Shown here piece after piece: positions 9,249-19,353 of a stretch of DNA of 64,000 nucleotides. Source of the DNA: Candidatus Saccharimonadota bacterium (GTDB taxonomy: Bacteria; Patescibacteriota; Saccharimonadia; Saccharimonadales; Saccharimonadaceae); the NCBI GenBank assembly GCA_030445265.1, contig JAUCSC010000001.1, positions 310,001-374,000 of the forward strand. The letters are read 5' to 3'. A program made the position numbers and the translations under genes. Numbering within the stretch: position 1 is the stretch's first letter; every line of letters begins with the position of its first letter. The notes beneath the pieces were generated by a model. That model was not told where the DNA came from and searched no databases. It saw only the letters and a list, made by a program, of their open reading frames with translations.

Positions 9249-10179
9249 AATTCGTGACGTTATTATGATCGGAGCCGGCCCGAGTGCATTGGCTGCGGCC
9301 GTCTATACTACTCGAGAAGACATTGATACCGTGCTCTATGAAAAAAGCACCATTGGTGGACTCGCTGCAATCACCGATATGGTTGATAACTATCCTGGCT
9401 TCCCCGATGGTATCCAAGGGCTGACGTTAGCGGGCTATCTCGAAAAACAGGCGGAACGCTTTGGCGCGCATATTGATTTTGGTGACGTATCCGCACTGCG
9501 TGATGCGGGTGACCACAAGATTGTCACCGTCGATGGAGCTGAGGTAAAGGCAAAGACCGTATTAATTGCGACGGGCAGCGACTATAAAAAAATCGGCGTG
9601 CCGGGCGAGGCCGAAAACTATGGCCGTGGTGTACATTACTGTGCGACGTGCGACGGAGCTTTCTATCGTGAAAAAAAGCTGGTTGTTATAGGTGGCGGCA
9701 ATTCGGCAGTCCAGGAGACTATCTTTTTAACGAGATTCACCAGTCACATTGACCTGCTTGTTCGGAGCACCATTAAAGCCAGTGATATTCTGGAAAAAGA
9801 ATTACAAAAGTTTGTCGACGAAGGTAAGGTTACGGTCCATCTTAATACGCAGACTACCGAAATTGTCACAACAGACCGGCAGGTGTCGTCTGTCTCAGCT
9901 ATTAAAGAAGGCCAGCCAGTTTCATTCGATACTGATGGTGTTTTCGTGTTCGTCGGCCTAAAGCCCAACACAGAATTCTTGGCAGGGAGCGGAGTTGAGC
10001 TTGATGATATCGGGCTGGTGAAAACGACGACAAAGATGGAGACCAACCTTCCGGGCGTATTTGCCAGTGGCGATGTCCGCAGCGGTTCAACCGATCAAAT
10101 AGCGAGTGCCGTCGGCGAGGGCGCAACGGCTGCCCTGGCGATAAGGGAATACCTCGATCGTCTTCATATGATTGCTTAG
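9235..10179 (+). CDS. trxB: thioredoxin-disulfide reductase
   Basis: GAGPSALAAAVY, CATCDGAFY redox motif, GGGNSAVQE, GVFASGDVR. Confidence 0.92.
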   Translation: MDNSEIRDVIMIGAGPSALAAAVYTTREDIDTVLYEKSTIGGLAAITDMVDNYPGFPDGIQGLTLAGYLEKQAERFGAHIDFGDVSALRDAGDHKIVTVDGAEVKAKTVLIATGSDYKKIGVPGEAENYGRGVHYCATCDGAFYREKKLVVIGGGNSAVQETIFLTRFTSHIDLLVRSTIKASDILEKELQKFVDEGKVTVHLNTQTTEIVTTDRQVSSVSAIKEGQPVSFDTDGVFVFVGLKPNTEFLAGSGVELDDIGLVKTTTKMETNLPGVFASGDVRSGSTDQIASAVGEGATAALAIREYLDRLHMIA

Positions 10180-11159
10180 GCGATATTATCTCGCCAAAAC
10201 TGTTCCAGCTGTCTAATGACGTCAGGGTCGGAAGTCTCAAGCGCAATCTCTCGAGTTCCCAGTAATACGCCGCTATGCGCAAAATTATGTGAACCGCTGA
10301 GTGCGATCTTTTTGCCGTCTTTCATAGTGAAAATAATGAACTTTCCATGTAAATAGCGGTCGTGCCGATAAAGCGTTTCGTGTTTGGTCATTAGCATTCC
10401 GTAGCGAATGACGAGCTTATTCAAGAAGGTCGCATTCTGCGGTTTGTTGAAGTAAAGCCGGCTCGGTTTCTTCCGCAGCATACGACCGAATGTCCCCGTG
10501 GGGCAGTACTGTGATACCAGGAGGATGTCTTCGGCTTGTCGTGCGAGCTGAGTAGCACGGCGATAGATAATTGAATCACCAACAATACCGCCGTCGATAT
10601 AGACGGTGTGGTTTTGATAGAAGAAGCGATGACTCCGGTACAATTTCTCAGTTTTATCAGCTTGGGTAAGCCGGCGGTGTTCTTCGGCAAATCGATCAGC
10701 AAGGTTGTTGTCGGTTACTTTTAGCATGTAGTCGACGCTCTCAATACCCGGGTGATAAAGGTTGACGCCACCAAAAGAATAGACGGTGTCATCGACGACG
10801 CTCCATTTACTATGGGTGCGCCCGGTAAAAATGGTCGTATGTGATCGTCCGAGCCATGAGAATGACGCACCATGCGTTTTGAAGCGGCGAACCATATCGG
10901 ATGTCCGTCTCGCGTTACGATTATAGAAGCGGAGCGGGAGAAAACCACCACTTACCTCGCCGTACGTAAATAGGTCACCGGCAACAGTGACGGAAACACC
11001 ACGTTTTGCTGCTGCTAGCAGTGCTTCGATTAATTCTTCAGTTGAGGAATCTTCGGAGACAATCAATGCTAACAAGTAGATGCGTTTTTTTGCAGCTTTG
11101 ACGTGCGTCGTTAAATCGCGTAGATAGTCCTGCGCAGTGAGCAGGCGTAATGGACTCAT
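10176..11159 (-). CDS. phospholipase D-like protein (cardiolipin synthase-like)
   Basis: Two HxK motifs: HSKWSVVDD and HGKFIIFTMKDG; two PLD-like repeats. Confidence 0.8.
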   Translation of the reverse strand: MSPLRLLTAQDYLRDLTTHVKAAKKRIYLLALIVSEDSSTEELIEALLAAAKRGVSVTVAGDLFTYGEVSGGFLPLRFYNRNARRTSDMVRRFKTHGASFSWLGRSHTTIFTGRTHSKWSVVDDTVYSFGGVNLYHPGIESVDYMLKVTDNNLADRFAEEHRRLTQADKTEKLYRSHRFFYQNHTVYIDGGIVGDSIIYRRATQLARQAEDILLVSQYCPTGTFGRMLRKKPSRLYFNKPQNATFLNKLVIRYGMLMTKHETLYRHDRYLHGKFIIFTMKDGKKIALSGSHNFAHSGVLLGTREIALETSDPDVIRQLEQFWRDNIA

Positions 11160-11229
11160 GTCACGATTATATCTATAAAAAAGGGAAAATGGTAAAATAA
11201 CACTAACGAAGACTAATAAGTACAGGAGA

Positions 11230-11766
11230 ATGAACGTGGCAGATTATCAAGACGTTACCACTGGTGACATAGAAAACGGTAGTGTGAATGTCATCATTGA
11301 GATTCGAAAAGGTGAACGCAACAAGTATGAATTTGATAAGGAAACCGGACGGCTGTTCTTAGACAGAGTCAATGGAACAACCCTTGGATACCCTTCGGAT
11401 TATGGCTATATTCCTGGCACACTTTGCGAAGATGGTGACCCACTTGATGCCCTCCTGATTATTGATGAATCCGTTCCGCACGGGACAGTCGTACCGTCGC
11501 GTCCCATCGGCGTTCTCTATTTTGAAGATGATGGTGAAATGGACGAAAAACTTATTGTAGTTCCGAGCGATGATGTCAGCAAGGATCACATCACCGAACT
11601 TGACCATCTCGGAGCGAACTTTAAGAAAGTTATTGAACACTTTTACAGTCACTACAAAGACTGGAAGAAGGACTGGACCGGTGTCGAAGGCACACTCCAT
11701 GGGTGGGGTGACGCCGCTGCAGCAAAACAGGTCGTTCGCGAAGCCATCGGCCGCGCGACGAAATAG
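11230..11766 (+). CDS. ppa: inorganic pyrophosphatase
   Basis: IEIRKGERNKYEFDKETG, YPSDYGYIPGTLCEDGDPLDALLI. Confidence 0.95.
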   Translation: MNVADYQDVTTGDIENGSVNVIIEIRKGERNKYEFDKETGRLFLDRVNGTTLGYPSDYGYIPGTLCEDGDPLDALLIIDESVPHGTVVPSRPIGVLYFEDDGEMDEKLIVVPSDDVSKDHITELDHLGANFKKVIEHFYSHYKDWKKDWTGVEGTLHGWGDAAAAKQVVREAIGRATK

Positions 11767-11770
11767 CGAC

Positions 11771-13306
11771 CTACTTTTTCGACCGAAGGGTTTTTTGGCG
11801 AATAATATTCGCCGCACCGGTAATGGTTTCGAGCGCGCCAGTCTGACGAAGGTGCGCTCGGAGTTTATTACGGGCGTGAGTTGTCTTAACCAGATCCAAC
11901 CATGCTTGCTTGGGCATTGCCATTTTACGCGTGACAACTTCAACCACGTCGCCGTTTTGGAGCGGTTTGTTAAAGGCATGAATATTACCATTCACCTTAA
12001 AGCCGTATGATCGCTTGCCGATATCGCTATGCACCAGGTACGCGAAGTCGAGTGGTAGGGCTCCTTCGGGAAGGTTATATATATCGCCCTTGGGTGAATA
12101 GACAAAAATCCGATTCCCGAAAAGGTCGACGTTCAATTGATCCTGGGATATTTCTTCACCGCTTCGGAGGCGCTGGGCAATCTCTTGCATCTGAGTGATC
12201 CACTGCAATTCTGCTGGCAAGCCACCATTTCCACGACGTTCGGTGTAGGCTTTGGTCGCCTTTTGTTCGTGATAGTGAAAACTCGCGGCGAGACCGCGTT
12301 CGGCATATTCATGCATTTCATAGGTACGAATCTGAAATTCAACGATTTGTTTCGACGGCGTCAGTACAGTGGTGTGCAAGCTCTGGTAGCCATTGGGTTT
12401 AGGTACAGCGATATAGTCTTTGATACGTTCAATCATTGGCTGATAGAGCGAGTGAAGGATACCGAGTGCTCGGTAGCAATCTTCTTTCGTTTCAACAACG
12501 ACGCGAAGAGCCATCAGGTCGTAGATATCATCGATATTTCCATTTACCTTCAATAGTTTGCGGTGCAGGCTGTAAATGCTTTTCACCCGGCCATTTACTT
12601 CACCCTTAATGTTCTGTCGACTGAGCTCGCGCTCCACTTCTTGGCGGACAACCCCCAGTTTGCGAGTGCTTTTGCCAAGGCGATTCTTCATCAGATTCGT
12701 CAGTCGCCTGAATTCATCGGGCTGTAAGTAACTGAATGCCAATTCCTCGAGTTGCATACGGACTCTCCCCATTCCGAGGCGGTCAGCCATCGGTGCAAAA
12801 ACTTCGAGGCTTTCGCGGGCAATCTTTTGTCGTTTCTCGATCGGCATATGCTGAAGCGTCGATAGATTATGTAGTCGATCAGCCAGCTTGATAATAATGA
12901 CGCGAACGTCTTGGCCGACGGCAATAAGTAATTTTGATAGATTATCTTTTGTTTGTGGCAAGTACTCCGTGAGATCTTGCATGCCGGACCGCGCCTTTGA
13001 TACTTTCGTCACGCCATCGACCAAGAATGCGACATCTTTCCCAAAGAGTGATTCAATGGTTCCAAGACTCATCTCAGTGTCTTCGACCGTATCATGGAGT
13101 ACGCCAGCAAGTACGCTGTCGATATCCATACCCCAATCAATCAGTGTGGCGGCAACGGCAAGCGGATGGCTGATGTAGGCCTCACCACTTTTACGGACTT
13201 GGCCAGCATGAGCCATCGTAGCCTCATTAATGGCACTTTCCAGCTCGAGAAGCTGATTCTCTTCGTAATATGGCCGAGCTTTTTCCAGCAGCTGATTTTT
13301 ATCCAT
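11771..13306 (-). CDS. rel: RelA/SpoT-family (p)ppGpp synthetase/hydrolase lacking a C-terminal ACT region
   Basis: HD hydrolase (HDTVEDTEMS, KLADRLHNL), synthetase (DLMALRVVV...PKPNGYQSLHTTV), TGS (GDIYNLPEGALPLDFAYLVHSDIG); ends soon after TGS. Confidence 0.92.
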   Translation of the reverse strand: MDKNQLLEKARPYYEENQLLELESAINEATMAHAGQVRKSGEAYISHPLAVAATLIDWGMDIDSVLAGVLHDTVEDTEMSLGTIESLFGKDVAFLVDGVTKVSKARSGMQDLTEYLPQTKDNLSKLLIAVGQDVRVIIIKLADRLHNLSTLQHMPIEKRQKIARESLEVFAPMADRLGMGRVRMQLEELAFSYLQPDEFRRLTNLMKNRLGKSTRKLGVVRQEVERELSRQNIKGEVNGRVKSIYSLHRKLLKVNGNIDDIYDLMALRVVVETKEDCYRALGILHSLYQPMIERIKDYIAVPKPNGYQSLHTTVLTPSKQIVEFQIRTYEMHEYAERGLAASFHYHEQKATKAYTERRGNGGLPAELQWITQMQEIAQRLRSGEEISQDQLNVDLFGNRIFVYSPKGDIYNLPEGALPLDFAYLVHSDIGKRSYGFKVNGNIHAFNKPLQNGDVVEVVTRKMAMPKQAWLDLVKTTHARNKLRAHLRQTGALETITGAANIIRQKTLRSKK

Positions 13307-13395
13307 AGCTCTTATAGTATAAATCACCCTCACGGTATATACTACGTGATGAATATGCTCATGCTAATCAGACAATCATAAAAGGAGTGGACAGT

Positions 13396-14412
13396 ATGAC
13401 AAAAACAAAAGTAGCCATCAACGGATTTGGCCGTATCGGACGTAACGCTTTCAAGATTGCTTATGACAGGAGTGACCTTGAAATCATAGCGATTAACGAT
13501 TTGACGGACACAAAAACGCTGGCATACCTGCTAAAGAACGACAGCAACTATGGTGCGTATAAATTTGATGTCGGTTACGACGACGAAGGCATAATCGTCG
13601 ATGGGACGCATGTGAAGGTTTTAGCTGAAAAAGACCCACACGCCCTTCCCTGGGGCGACTTGTCTGTCGAGATTGTGATTGAATCGACAGGCTTTTTTAC
13701 CGATAAAGAAGGTGCTTCCGGACATATTGCCGCTGGAGCAAAGCGGGTTATTATCAGTGGACCAACCAAAAGCGAAGGTGTCGACACGATTGTCCTGGGC
13801 GCTAATGAAGACAAAATCCAAGGTGCCACCGAGATTATCTCAAACGCCAGCTGTACGACTAACTCGCTGGGCGCTGTTATGGCGATTCTCGATGCTGAAT
13901 ATGGGGTTGAAAAAGCGCTTCTCACGACGGTCCATAGCTATACGGCGAGCCAAGCACTCCAAGATGCGCCGAAAAAAGACCTTCGTGAAGGCCGCAATGC
14001 TGCCGAAAACATCGTCCCAACCACGACCGGTGCCGCCATTGCGGTTACCAAGGCATTGCCTCATCTGCTAGGCAAGTTCGATGGTCTCAGTATGCGGGTG
14101 CCAACCCCCGTCGTCTCAATCAGTGATATTACTGCATTGCTATCAAAAGACGTGACGGTCGACGACCTGAACAATACGTTTAAAAAAGCCGCAGCAGAGC
14201 CGTATTATCAAGGGATATTAGGCGTCAGTGAAGAGCCGCTTGTCAGTCGTGATTACATCGGTAACAGTCACTCTGGCGTCGTGGACTTGCTGCTGACAAA
14301 AGTCGTTGGCGGTAACCTCGTTAAGGTTGCTGTCTGGTATGACAATGAGTGGGGATACAGTAATCGTTTAGTCGAGCTAGTCGCTGACGTAGGAAAAACC
14401 TTGCAGGCCTAA
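13396..14412 (+). CDS. gap: glyceraldehyde-3-phosphate dehydrogenase
   Basis: KVAINGFGRIGRNAFK, SNASCTTNSL, WYDNEWGYSNRLVE. Confidence 0.96.
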   Translation: MTKTKVAINGFGRIGRNAFKIAYDRSDLEIIAINDLTDTKTLAYLLKNDSNYGAYKFDVGYDDEGIIVDGTHVKVLAEKDPHALPWGDLSVEIVIESTGFFTDKEGASGHIAAGAKRVIISGPTKSEGVDTIVLGANEDKIQGATEIISNASCTTNSLGAVMAILDAEYGVEKALLTTVHSYTASQALQDAPKKDLREGRNAAENIVPTTTGAAIAVTKALPHLLGKFDGLSMRVPTPVVSISDITALLSKDVTVDDLNNTFKKAAAEPYYQGILGVSEEPLVSRDYIGNSHSGVVDLLLTKVVGGNLVKVAVWYDNEWGYSNRLVELVADVGKTLQA

Positions 14413-14436
14413 CGCCATAACGCTTATACTTTAACT

Positions 14437-14886
14437 ATGAAAATTTACCTTGGCGCTGACCATAACGGCTATCATTTAAAAGAGAAGGTTTTTGCTTACT
14501 TGGCAAAGCATGGCTACAGCGTTGAAGATGTCGGTGATGGCGTCATGGATCCATCAGATGACTTTCCTGAATACGCCCAGGCTGCCTCACTCAAGATTAT
14601 GGGAAGCGACGATAAAGACCCGAGGGCTATACTCCTTTGCGGCGGAGGCCAGGGAATGGCCATGGCGGCGAATCGTTTTCGTGGTATTCGAGCCAGTGTC
14701 ATATGGGATGCCCATGAAGCGAAAATGACGCGTAATGATAACGACAGTAACATCCTTTGCTTGCCGTCTCGGGTACTCGATGATAACGACGATCAGTGGC
14801 AAGGCATTATCGAGACGTGGCTGAGCACGCCATTTGCTAGCGCTGCCCGATTTAAAAGACGTAACCAGCAGATTGATGAGTTTTAA
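14437..14886 (+). CDS. rpiB: ribose-5-phosphate isomerase B
   Basis: YLGADHNGYHLKE, LCGGGQGMAMAANRFRGIRAS. Confidence 0.9.
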   Translation: MKIYLGADHNGYHLKEKVFAYLAKHGYSVEDVGDGVMDPSDDFPEYAQAASLKIMGSDDKDPRAILLCGGGQGMAMAANRFRGIRASVIWDAHEAKMTRNDNDSNILCLPSRVLDDNDDQWQGIIETWLSTPFASAARFKRRNQQIDEF

Positions 14887-14888
14887 CA

Positions 14889-15533
14889 ATGAGCGTTATA
14901 GCACCCTGCATTACCACCGAAACCGCTGACGCTTACAAAGTGGCCGTTGAAAAACTGTCACTATTTGCTCACCGTGTCCATATTGATGTGAGTGACGGGG
15001 AATTTACGCCATCATTCCTCCTACCTGTTCAACAACTGTGGTGGCCTCAGCAATGGACCGTCGATATTCATGCAATGGTGAGCCGACCAGAAGATTACGT
15101 CGCCGCCCTTATTAATCTGAAACCTCATCTCATAACCTTCCATGTTGAAACGCAAACACCACTACTGCCTATCATTAGTCAAATTAAACAGGCCGGCATT
15201 CAAGCGGGCATTGCTTTGATGCGTCCGACCGTGCCATCGACTGTTGCCGAGCTTATTAAAGCGGCCGATCATGTGATGATCTTTAGTGGTGATCTTGGTC
15301 ACTACGGGGGAAAGGCGAGCCTCATGCAGGTTGAGAAGATCCGATTAATCAGAGCCATCAATCCAGCAGTAGAAATCGGTTGGGACGGTGGTGTGAGCCT
15401 GGAAAACGCCTATACGTTATCTCAGGGAGGGGTTGATGTGCTGAACGCTGGTGGTGCAATTGCCATGGCACCTGACCCAGCGGCGGCATACGCCAATCTC
15501 GAAGTCGAAATGAAGAAACACGGAGTAATATGA
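14889..15533 (+). CDS. ribulose-phosphate 3-epimerase-like protein
   Basis: HIDVSDGEFTPSF, VDIHAMVSRPEDY, EIGWDGGVSLENA; TIM-barrel pattern in a pentose-phosphate operon. Confidence 0.8.
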   Translation: MSVIAPCITTETADAYKVAVEKLSLFAHRVHIDVSDGEFTPSFLLPVQQLWWPQQWTVDIHAMVSRPEDYVAALINLKPHLITFHVETQTPLLPIISQIKQAGIQAGIALMRPTVPSTVAELIKAADHVMIFSGDLGHYGGKASLMQVEKIRLIRAINPAVEIGWDGGVSLENAYTLSQGGVDVLNAGGAIAMAPDPAAAYANLEVEMKKHGVI

Positions 15534-16396
15534 GAACGAACCTCACTATCCCACAACTTGAAGAAAAGGCGAATGACATCAGAAAGTCAATTATCCGCAT
15601 GCTCGAAGCAGCTGGAAGCGGGCATAGTGCTGGGCCACTCGGACTTGCCGACTTATTCACGGCGCTTTATTTCAACATTCTGTCTATCAAGCCCGACGAG
15701 CCAGAGTGGCCTGATCGAGACATTCTCTATCTGAGTAATGGCCATACTGTTCCCGTACAATATGCAACCATGGCAGAGGCAGGCTATTTTCCAAAAGAAG
15801 AGCTATTAACGCTGCGGAAACTGGGCAGCCGGCTACAAGGACACCCAGAACGTGAGAAGCTACCGGGCCTAGAATCAACCAGCGGGCCACTTGGCAGTGG
15901 CCTGTCGCAAGCTGCTGGCTATGCCTACAGCATGCAGTATATGGATGATATTAAGCACCGCTTTGTCTACGTCGTGATGGGGGATGGTGAACTCAATGAG
16001 GGCAATATATGGGAAGCGGCTATGTTTGCCGGTAAGTATAAGTTGTCTCAGCTGATTGGATTTATTGATCGAAACAACATCCAGATTGATGGCAGCACGG
16101 AAGCGGTCATGCCGCTGGAAAACTTAAAAGCAAAATGGGAAGCATTCGGCTGGGAAGTTCTTGAAATCGATGGCCATAACCTTGAGAGTATTATAGATGC
16201 AGCGAGTATGGGACGGGCAATCACCAATAAGCCTGTCGTGGTCATTATGCACACCATTCCGGGTAAGGGGGTGGATTTCATGGAATACGACTATAAATGG
16301 CATGGTATGCCACCAAATCATGAGCAAGCAGCGCTCGCACTCGAGAAACTCCGTACGCTCGATGGCAAAATCACCCACGAAGGAGCTGGTGTATGA
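15530..16396 (+). CDS. transketolase, N-terminal (TPP-binding) subunit
   Basis: AAGSGHSAGPLGLADL, LSNGH, GSLGSG-like GPLGSGLSQAAG, GDGELNEGNIWEA. Confidence 0.93.
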   Translation: MRTNLTIPQLEEKANDIRKSIIRMLEAAGSGHSAGPLGLADLFTALYFNILSIKPDEPEWPDRDILYLSNGHTVPVQYATMAEAGYFPKEELLTLRKLGSRLQGHPEREKLPGLESTSGPLGSGLSQAAGYAYSMQYMDDIKHRFVYVVMGDGELNEGNIWEAAMFAGKYKLSQLIGFIDRNNIQIDGSTEAVMPLENLKAKWEAFGWEVLEIDGHNLESIIDAASMGRAITNKPVVVIMHTIPGKGVDFMEYDYKWHGMPPNHEQAALALEKLRTLDGKITHEGAGV

Positions 16397-17388
16397 GCGA
16401 CTACCCACTGATTAATGATCTCTACAGTAAGGACATCACGCAGGAACCAACCCGCGCCGGATTTGGCCGAGGGTTGAGAGCAGCCGGTGAGTCAGATGAG
16501 CGTATTGTTGCTCTGTGCGCGGACCTGACCGAAAGTACCCAAATGCATTTGTTCCGCGAAGCTTTTCCGGCACGTTTCATTGAAATCGGCGTCGCCGAGC
16601 AGAATCTTGTCACGGTGGCTGCAGGATTAGCCCGGGCAGGCAAGATACCATTTACGAGTAGTTATGCGGCCTTTAGTCCTGGGCGTAACTGGGAGCAAAT
16701 CCGCACAACAGCGGCACTGAATAATCAGCCGGTTAAGATTGTCGGCTCGCACGCAGGCATTAGTGTCGGACCAGACGGCGCTACTCATCAGATGCTCGAA
16801 GACATCGCACTTATGCGCGTTCTCCCTAATATGATTGTGGTTGCCCCAGGCGATAGCCTTGAAGCTGAACGAGCGACTCAAGCAATCGCTGGCAATGGTA
16901 AGCCAAGCTATCTCCGGCTTGCCCGCGATAAAACACCGGTCTTTACGACGCCTGATACACCATTCGAAATTGGCAAGGCCTATGTTCTCCGTGAGGGCAA
17001 AGAAGTGACGTTGCTTGGAACGGGCACGATGACCTACCAGCTGCTTGTCGCTGCCGAAGTACTGTCAGCGCAAGGTATTGAGGCCGAGGTTCTTCATGTC
17101 CCGACTATCAAGCCGCTCGACGAAGAGACTATCTTAAGAAGCGTCAAAAAAACCGGTCGCGCGGTCACGGCCGAGGAAGCTCAGGCGGCGGGTGGTTTCG
17201 GTGGAGCGATTGCTGAGCTCTTGAGCGATAAACTGCCAACACCCGTGAAGCGAATCGGTATGAATGATCGATTTGGTGAGTCGGGCGCACCGACTGAGCT
17301 GCTTGACCATTTTGGTTTGACCGGTGAAAAAATGGCTGTCGTAATACAGAAATTTATAACTAACGTACCACGCTACCATCAATGGTAA
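16393..17388 (+). CDS. transketolase, C-terminal subunit
   Basis: ATGA overlap with N subunit; LCADLTEST, FIEIGVAEQNLVTVAAGLA, TSSYAAF, SHAGISVGPDGATHQMLEDIALMR. Confidence 0.93.
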   Translation: MSDYPLINDLYSKDITQEPTRAGFGRGLRAAGESDERIVALCADLTESTQMHLFREAFPARFIEIGVAEQNLVTVAAGLARAGKIPFTSSYAAFSPGRNWEQIRTTAALNNQPVKIVGSHAGISVGPDGATHQMLEDIALMRVLPNMIVVAPGDSLEAERATQAIAGNGKPSYLRLARDKTPVFTTPDTPFEIGKAYVLREGKEVTLLGTGTMTYQLLVAAEVLSAQGIEAEVLHVPTIKPLDEETILRSVKKTGRAVTAEEAQAAGGFGGAIAELLSDKLPTPVKRIGMNDRFGESGAPTELLDHFGLTGEKMAVVIQKFITNVPRYHQW

Positions 17389-17473
17389 AAAACCACTTCA
17401 CCAACTGCTTCATTTGAAAGCGTAAGTGATATACTAGGGAAAAGATCGTAATGCTAAGGGGGGCAATATCGAC

Positions 17474-18385
17474 ATGGGGCTGAGTATCCGGGAAATACGC
17501 GACAATACGACAAGGGCGCGTCACTTAATGCAGCGGAGTCGCGCGCAACACTTTGCGGTCGGCGCCTTTAATATCGACAACCAAGAGACGCTGATAGCTA
17601 TTGCACTGGCGGCTCAAAAAACGAATGCACCCGTACTGGTTGAAGTGAGCCAAGGCGAAATTGATGCCATGGGACTTGATAACGTACGTGATCTGGTCGA
17701 CAATTACAAATCTCAGTACGGCATAGAAATGTACATCAACCTGGACCATAGTCCAACGGTCGATGACTGTAAGCGCGCGATTGATGCCGGCTATGAGTTC
17801 ATTCATATCGATATATCACAGGCAAACCATGAGGCAAGCGAAGCTGAGATAATCGCGAAGACGCGCGAAGTCGTTCACTACGCTTCGTTTACCGGTGCGC
17901 TTGTCGAGAGTGAACCTCATTACTTCGGCGGTTCATCAAATGTGCATGAAGAAGCCATCGACTACGAAGCCATTAAAAAGACCTTCTCGACGCCGGAAGG
18001 TGCTAAGAGTTTCGTTGAGGCAACCGGCATTGATACCTTCGCTGCCGCTATCGGAAATCTCCACGGCAAATACCCGGTACCAAAAGAGCTCGATTTGGAA
18101 TTACTTTCTCGTATTCGTGAGTCTATCGGCTGTCAAATCAGTCTTCACGGCGGTAGTGGTACACCGCTACATTTCTTTGAAGACGCGGCCAGAATCGGTG
18201 TGAGTAAGATTAATATTAATAGTGATATGCGCTTTGCATTCCGTAAGACACTTGAGAAAGTGCTTGCCGAGCACCCAGAAGAGTATGCGGTCGTCAAACT
18301 GATGCCGGAAGTCTATGGAGCTGTTCAGGCAGTTATTGAAGAAAAAATAGCAGCGTTCGGCAGTGGAGATAAGGCAGTTCGTTAG
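17474..18385 (+). CDS. fba: class II fructose-bisphosphate (ketose-bisphosphate) aldolase
   Basis: FAVGAFNIDNQET, NLDHSPTVDDCKRAIDAGYEFIHIDIS, GNLHGKYP, SLHGGSGTPLHFF, KININSDMR. Confidence 0.93.
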   Translation: MGLSIREIRDNTTRARHLMQRSRAQHFAVGAFNIDNQETLIAIALAAQKTNAPVLVEVSQGEIDAMGLDNVRDLVDNYKSQYGIEMYINLDHSPTVDDCKRAIDAGYEFIHIDISQANHEASEAEIIAKTREVVHYASFTGALVESEPHYFGGSSNVHEEAIDYEAIKKTFSTPEGAKSFVEATGIDTFAAAIGNLHGKYPVPKELDLELLSRIRESIGCQISLHGGSGTPLHFFEDAARIGVSKININSDMRFAFRKTLEKVLAEHPEEYAVVKLMPEVYGAVQAVIEEKIAAFGSGDKAVR

Positions 18386-18387
18386 TT

Positions 18388-19353
18388 ATGACCGTACCGA
18401 CCATCGTTACTATCGGAAAAGCGACGCAAGATGTTTTTTTGCAGAGCACAAAAGCGTTTGTGCCATTTGAGCACAAAGGGGTCATGTACGAGCAGCTGCC
18501 GCTTGGGCAAAAACTTGATCTGGATGAGGTTATTTTTGCGACTGGCGGTAACGTGACGAACGCAGCCGTTACCTTTGCGCGTCAAGGCCTCCACAGCCGC
18601 TACGCGTGGTGTATCGGTACAGATGTGGCCAGCGAAGCTATCCTACACGATCTCGACCGCGAAGGCGTCGACACTACCCATGTCGTACGGGATGACGCCT
18701 ACCGAGCCAGCTATTCCGTTATCCTACTCGCATCGTCTGGCGAGCGGACGATCTTGAATTATCACGGCACAAAGGTGACTTCAGACCGTCATCAACTCGA
18801 CCTCAGCATCATCAAAAGCGGTGATTGGCTTTATCTCTCCTCGCTTGGTGATATGGATTTACTTGAACAGATCATTAGCGAAGCGGCCGCCCATCACGTG
18901 AAGGTTATGCTCAATCCAGCTGGCACGGAACTTGCCCAAGCCGACAAATTAAAAGCGCTTCTGGAAGATGTGACGGTGCTTTCCGTTAATAAAGAGGAGG
19001 CTCAGCAAATCGTCAGCGGCGAGACACTTGAAGAACTTGTCCGGCACGCCGCACATTATTGCCCTGTGGTTATCGTCTCGGATGGCCCAAATGGTGTTGT
19101 CGCCACTGACAGTAAGACGATTGTAACCGCCGGTATGTACGAGGATGTCCCCGTGGTTGACCGGACGGGTGCCGGTGATGCATTTGGGTCAGGGTTTTTA
19201 AGTTGGTGGGCTTCGGGGCACTCACTGAAAGACGCTATTCACTTTGCGAGTGCTAATTCGACATCTGTCGTCACGAAGATTGGCGCAAAGGCAGGCATCC
19301 TTGGTACACCAGTGAAGCTTCATGAGATGCCGATAAAAGAGGAGAAGTTATAA
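18388..19353 (+). CDS. PfkB-family carbohydrate kinase (paralog 1)
   Basis: ATGGNVTNAAVTFARQG and catalytic VVDRTGAGDAFGSGF. Confidence 0.9.
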   Translation: MTVPTIVTIGKATQDVFLQSTKAFVPFEHKGVMYEQLPLGQKLDLDEVIFATGGNVTNAAVTFARQGLHSRYAWCIGTDVASEAILHDLDREGVDTTHVVRDDAYRASYSVILLASSGERTILNYHGTKVTSDRHQLDLSIIKSGDWLYLSSLGDMDLLEQIISEAAAHHVKVMLNPAGTELAQADKLKALLEDVTVLSVNKEEAQQIVSGETLEELVRHAAHYCPVVIVSDGPNGVVATDSKTIVTAGMYEDVPVVDRTGAGDAFGSGFLSWWASGHSLKDAIHFASANSTSVVTKIGAKAGILGTPVKLHEMPIKEEKL

